From: an uncultured Clostridia bacterium
GTDB lineage: Bacteria > Bacillota > Clostridia > RUG12999
Length of the DNA: 6,570 nucleotides
Assembly: GCA_938005345.1 (NCBI GenBank)
Contig: CALLNG010000283.1
Location: 1 to 6,570, forward strand
Direction: 5' to 3'
Every line of letters begins with the position of its first letter. Within the stretch, counting starts at the first letter, position 1. This document shows, one piece after another, positions 5,246 through 6,570 of the stretch. The notes under the pieces were generated by a model. It saw nothing but the letters and a program-made list of their open reading frames with translations, was not told where the DNA came from and ran no database searches. The position numbers and the translations under genes were made by a program.

Positions 5246-5998
5246 ATGGAACCTGTAACGTTTAAGTTACAAACGTTTGAAGGACCATTAGATTTGCTGT
5301 TGCATTTAATTAAAAAAAATAAAGTCAATATATATGACATCCCTATTGCTATGTTAACAGAACAGTATATGGATTACATTGATATGATGCAAGAATTGGA
5401 CTTGGAGGTGACAGGCGAGTTCTTGGTGGTAGCGGCCCAGCTGCTATATATCAAATCGAAAATGCTGCTGCCGAAAGAGGAAACGGAGGAAGAGGAAGAT
5501 CCGCGTACAGAATTGGTGGACCGCCTGGTGGAATATGCAAAATATAAAGGTGCGGTAGAATACCTAGAGGATAACCAGGGACATGCAAATTATTTGTTTT
5601 TTAAAGAGGCGCAGCCTCTGCCACAGGCCCCACCGCAGCCCAATGAACCGGTTCCGTTATCAAGGTTACTGGATGCGCTGGCAGGCGTATTAGAACGAAA
5701 CCGTCAAAAACAGGTGCCGTTGCGTACTACGGCAATGGAGACCATTATCAAGCGGGAGACCGTTTCTGTAAAGAGCCGGATTCACTATCTGTATCAAATT
5801 TTTCGGGAAAATAAAATATTAAAGTTTGATACGATATTTGAGCCAATTGAAACAAAAGCAGAAGCAGTATCGACCTTTTTGGCAGTTCTAGAATTGGCAC
5901 GCCGTGGTAAAATGAAAGTATATACCCAGAATTCTGCGTTATTATGTGAAATAAGTGGTGATGAGAATGACATTACAGGAATTGCAGGGGACGATTGA
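5246..5998 (+). CDS. scpA: Segregation and condensation protein A (kleisin ScpA)
   Basis: ScpA is the kleisin that bridges the two SMC heads and binds ScpB in the bacterial condensin on the nucleoid. This 250-residue copy has the diagnostic N-terminus FEGPLDLLLHLIKKNKVNIY (11-30) and DIPIAMLTEQY (31-41). The helix LEVTGEFLVVAAQLLYIKSK (53-72) contacts the SMC neck. An acidic and proline-rich linker (about 76-136) carries the ScpB-binding region. The C-terminal winged helix (about 165-236; FLAVLELARRGKMKVYTQ at 211-228) binds the SMC cap. GGGTGGG lies five bases before ATG 5246. The length is normal. Its 3' end overlaps scpB by 32 bases, which suggests translational coupling to set the subunit ratio. 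Confidence 0.97.
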   Translation: MEPVTFKLQTFEGPLDLLLHLIKKNKVNIYDIPIAMLTEQYMDYIDMMQELDLEVTGEFLVVAAQLLYIKSKMLLPKEETEEEEDPRTELVDRLVEYAKYKGAVEYLEDNQGHANYLFFKEAQPLPQAPPQPNEPVPLSRLLDALAGVLERNRQKQVPLRTTAMETIIKRETVSVKSRIHYLYQIFRENKILKFDTIFEPIETKAEAVSTFLAVLELARRGKMKVYTQNSALLCEISGDENDITGIAGDD

Positions 5999-6518
5999 GG
6001 CTCTGCTGTTTGCCTCCGGTTCTCCTGTATCCCTGGAAGAATTAACGCGTATTATCCAGGCAGATGAGGAAACAATACAAATTATGATAGAGCGTATGCA
6101 AGAAGATATGCAGGAGCGCAAAAGCGGTTTGCAAATTATTCAAGTTGGACGGGCATACCAGATGTGTACAAGAGAGGAACAGTTTGAAGCTGTATCTAAG
6201 TTAGTGGAACCGCGCCGGCAACAGTCGCTTTCCAATGCGGCGTTGGAGACGCTTTCGATTGTTGCATATAATCAACCTGTGACGCGCAGCAATATTGAGT
6301 TTATCCGAGGGGTAAACAGTGATGGTGCGTTGAGCCGGCTACTGGAAAAGGGACTGGTTACAGACTGCGGACGACTGGATACACCGGGGAAACCACTGTT
6401 ATATAAAACAACAGATGAATTCTTGCGTTGTTTTGGCCTTAAAACATTAGAGGATTTGCCTGATATTCAAAATGTTCCTCTGCAAACTAGTTTTTACGAT
6501 AAAGATGAGGAACATTAG
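5967..6518 (+). CDS. scpB: Segregation and condensation protein B (ScpB)
   Basis: ScpB is the dimeric winged-helix partner of ScpA in the SMC complex. From ATG 5967 it is 183 residues: a first winged helix at about 5-80 (IEALLFASGSPVSLEEL at 10-26) and a second at about 88-160. The second contains the family signature LSNAALETLSIVAYNQPVTR (88-107), IRGVNSDGALSRLLEKGLV (113-131) and GRLDTPGKPLLYKTT (135-149). GGTGATG upstream favours ATG 5967, and the resulting N-terminus (MTLQELQGTIEALLF) has the usual family length. In-frame alternatives are ATG 5961 and GTG 5955, adding two or four residues. The start lies inside scpA, so both are made from one message. The acidic C-terminal tail DKDEEH is ordinary. 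Confidence 0.96.
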   Translation: MTLQELQGTIEALLFASGSPVSLEELTRIIQADEETIQIMIERMQEDMQERKSGLQIIQVGRAYQMCTREEQFEAVSKLVEPRRQQSLSNAALETLSIVAYNQPVTRSNIEFIRGVNSDGALSRLLEKGLVTDCGRLDTPGKPLLYKTTDEFLRCFGLKTLEDLPDIQNVPLQTSFYDKDEEH

Positions 6519-6548
6519 TCAGTAAACGCAGGAAAGAAAGGTGATCAG

Positions 6549-6570
6549 GTGGTTTGGCTGATCGTAGCGG
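6549..6570 (+). CDS. Start of the next gene in the scpAB operon (truncated by the window)
   Basis: The SD-like AAAGGTGATC (6537-6546) lies 30 bases after the scpB stop. GTG 6549 opens a frame reading MVWLIVA, the beginning of a hydrophobic N-terminus. In many Clostridia scpB is followed by a DUF2953 membrane-anchored protein and a YtfJ/GerW sporulation protein, and this start would suit the former, but seven codons cannot prove it. TTG 6554, in another frame (MADRS), is also well spaced from the same ribosome site, so even the frame is not certain. Confidence 0.4.

Noticed and set aside
5955..5957. GTG 5955 as the start of scpB
   Set aside because: It has no Shine-Dalgarno sequence before it; ATG 5967 has one and gives the usual N-terminal length.

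Overview
This is a low-to-moderate GC chromosomal segment of a Firmicute, most likely an anaerobic member of the Clostridia. The evidence is the tRNA genes with encoded CCA ends, strong Shine-Dalgarno sequences, near-consensus sigma-A promoters, and a site-2 protease / scpA / scpB gene order. I cannot fix the genus. There is no mobile element, CRISPR array or phage module. The window reads as housekeeping DNA with a small accessory patch in the middle.

Layout: (1) 1-522 is the end of a tRNA cluster on the plus strand: Gly (3' end only), Arg(TCT), His(GTG), Gln(CTG), Gln(TTG), Lys(TTT). The second Gln gene has a mismatched acceptor stem. (2) 523-771 is a gene-free AT-rich spacer with one weak candidate terminator. 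(3) 772-1774, plus strand, is a 59-codon hypothetical gene followed after 13 bases by an AraC-family regulator. (4) A 20-bp perfect stem-loop at 1766-1810 separates this pair from a convergent operon. (5) 1820-4313, minus strand, is transcribed trmB -> acyl-ACP thioesterase -> CE15-type alpha/beta-hydrolase, from a TTGACA-N16-TAAAAT promoter at 4350-4377. (6) 4479-6570, plus strand, is driven by a TTGACA-N17-TACAAT promoter: M50 site-2 protease -> scpA -> scpB -> the first codons of another gene.

How the genes fit together: ScpA and ScpB are the kleisin and kleisin-associated subunits of the SMC condensin. They are translated from overlapping reading frames behind an integral membrane metalloprotease. 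TrmB makes m7G46 in tRNA, and the Arg, His and Lys tRNAs in this window all carry G46 in a five-base variable loop. The thioesterase releases acyl chains from acyl carrier protein. The CE15-like protein resembles bacterial glucuronoyl esterases but has no signal peptide, so it should act in the cytoplasm if it is an esterase. The AraC-type protein may respond to a sugar or other small ligand, but its target is not visible.

I see no clear undescribed multi-gene system. The points most worth a second look are the mismatched tRNA-Gln(TTG), the signal-peptide-less CE15 protein in a housekeeping operon, the thioesterase without its usual catalytic Glu, the small gene ahead of the AraC regulator, and a Cys-rich TTG-initiated reading frame overlapping the protease start.
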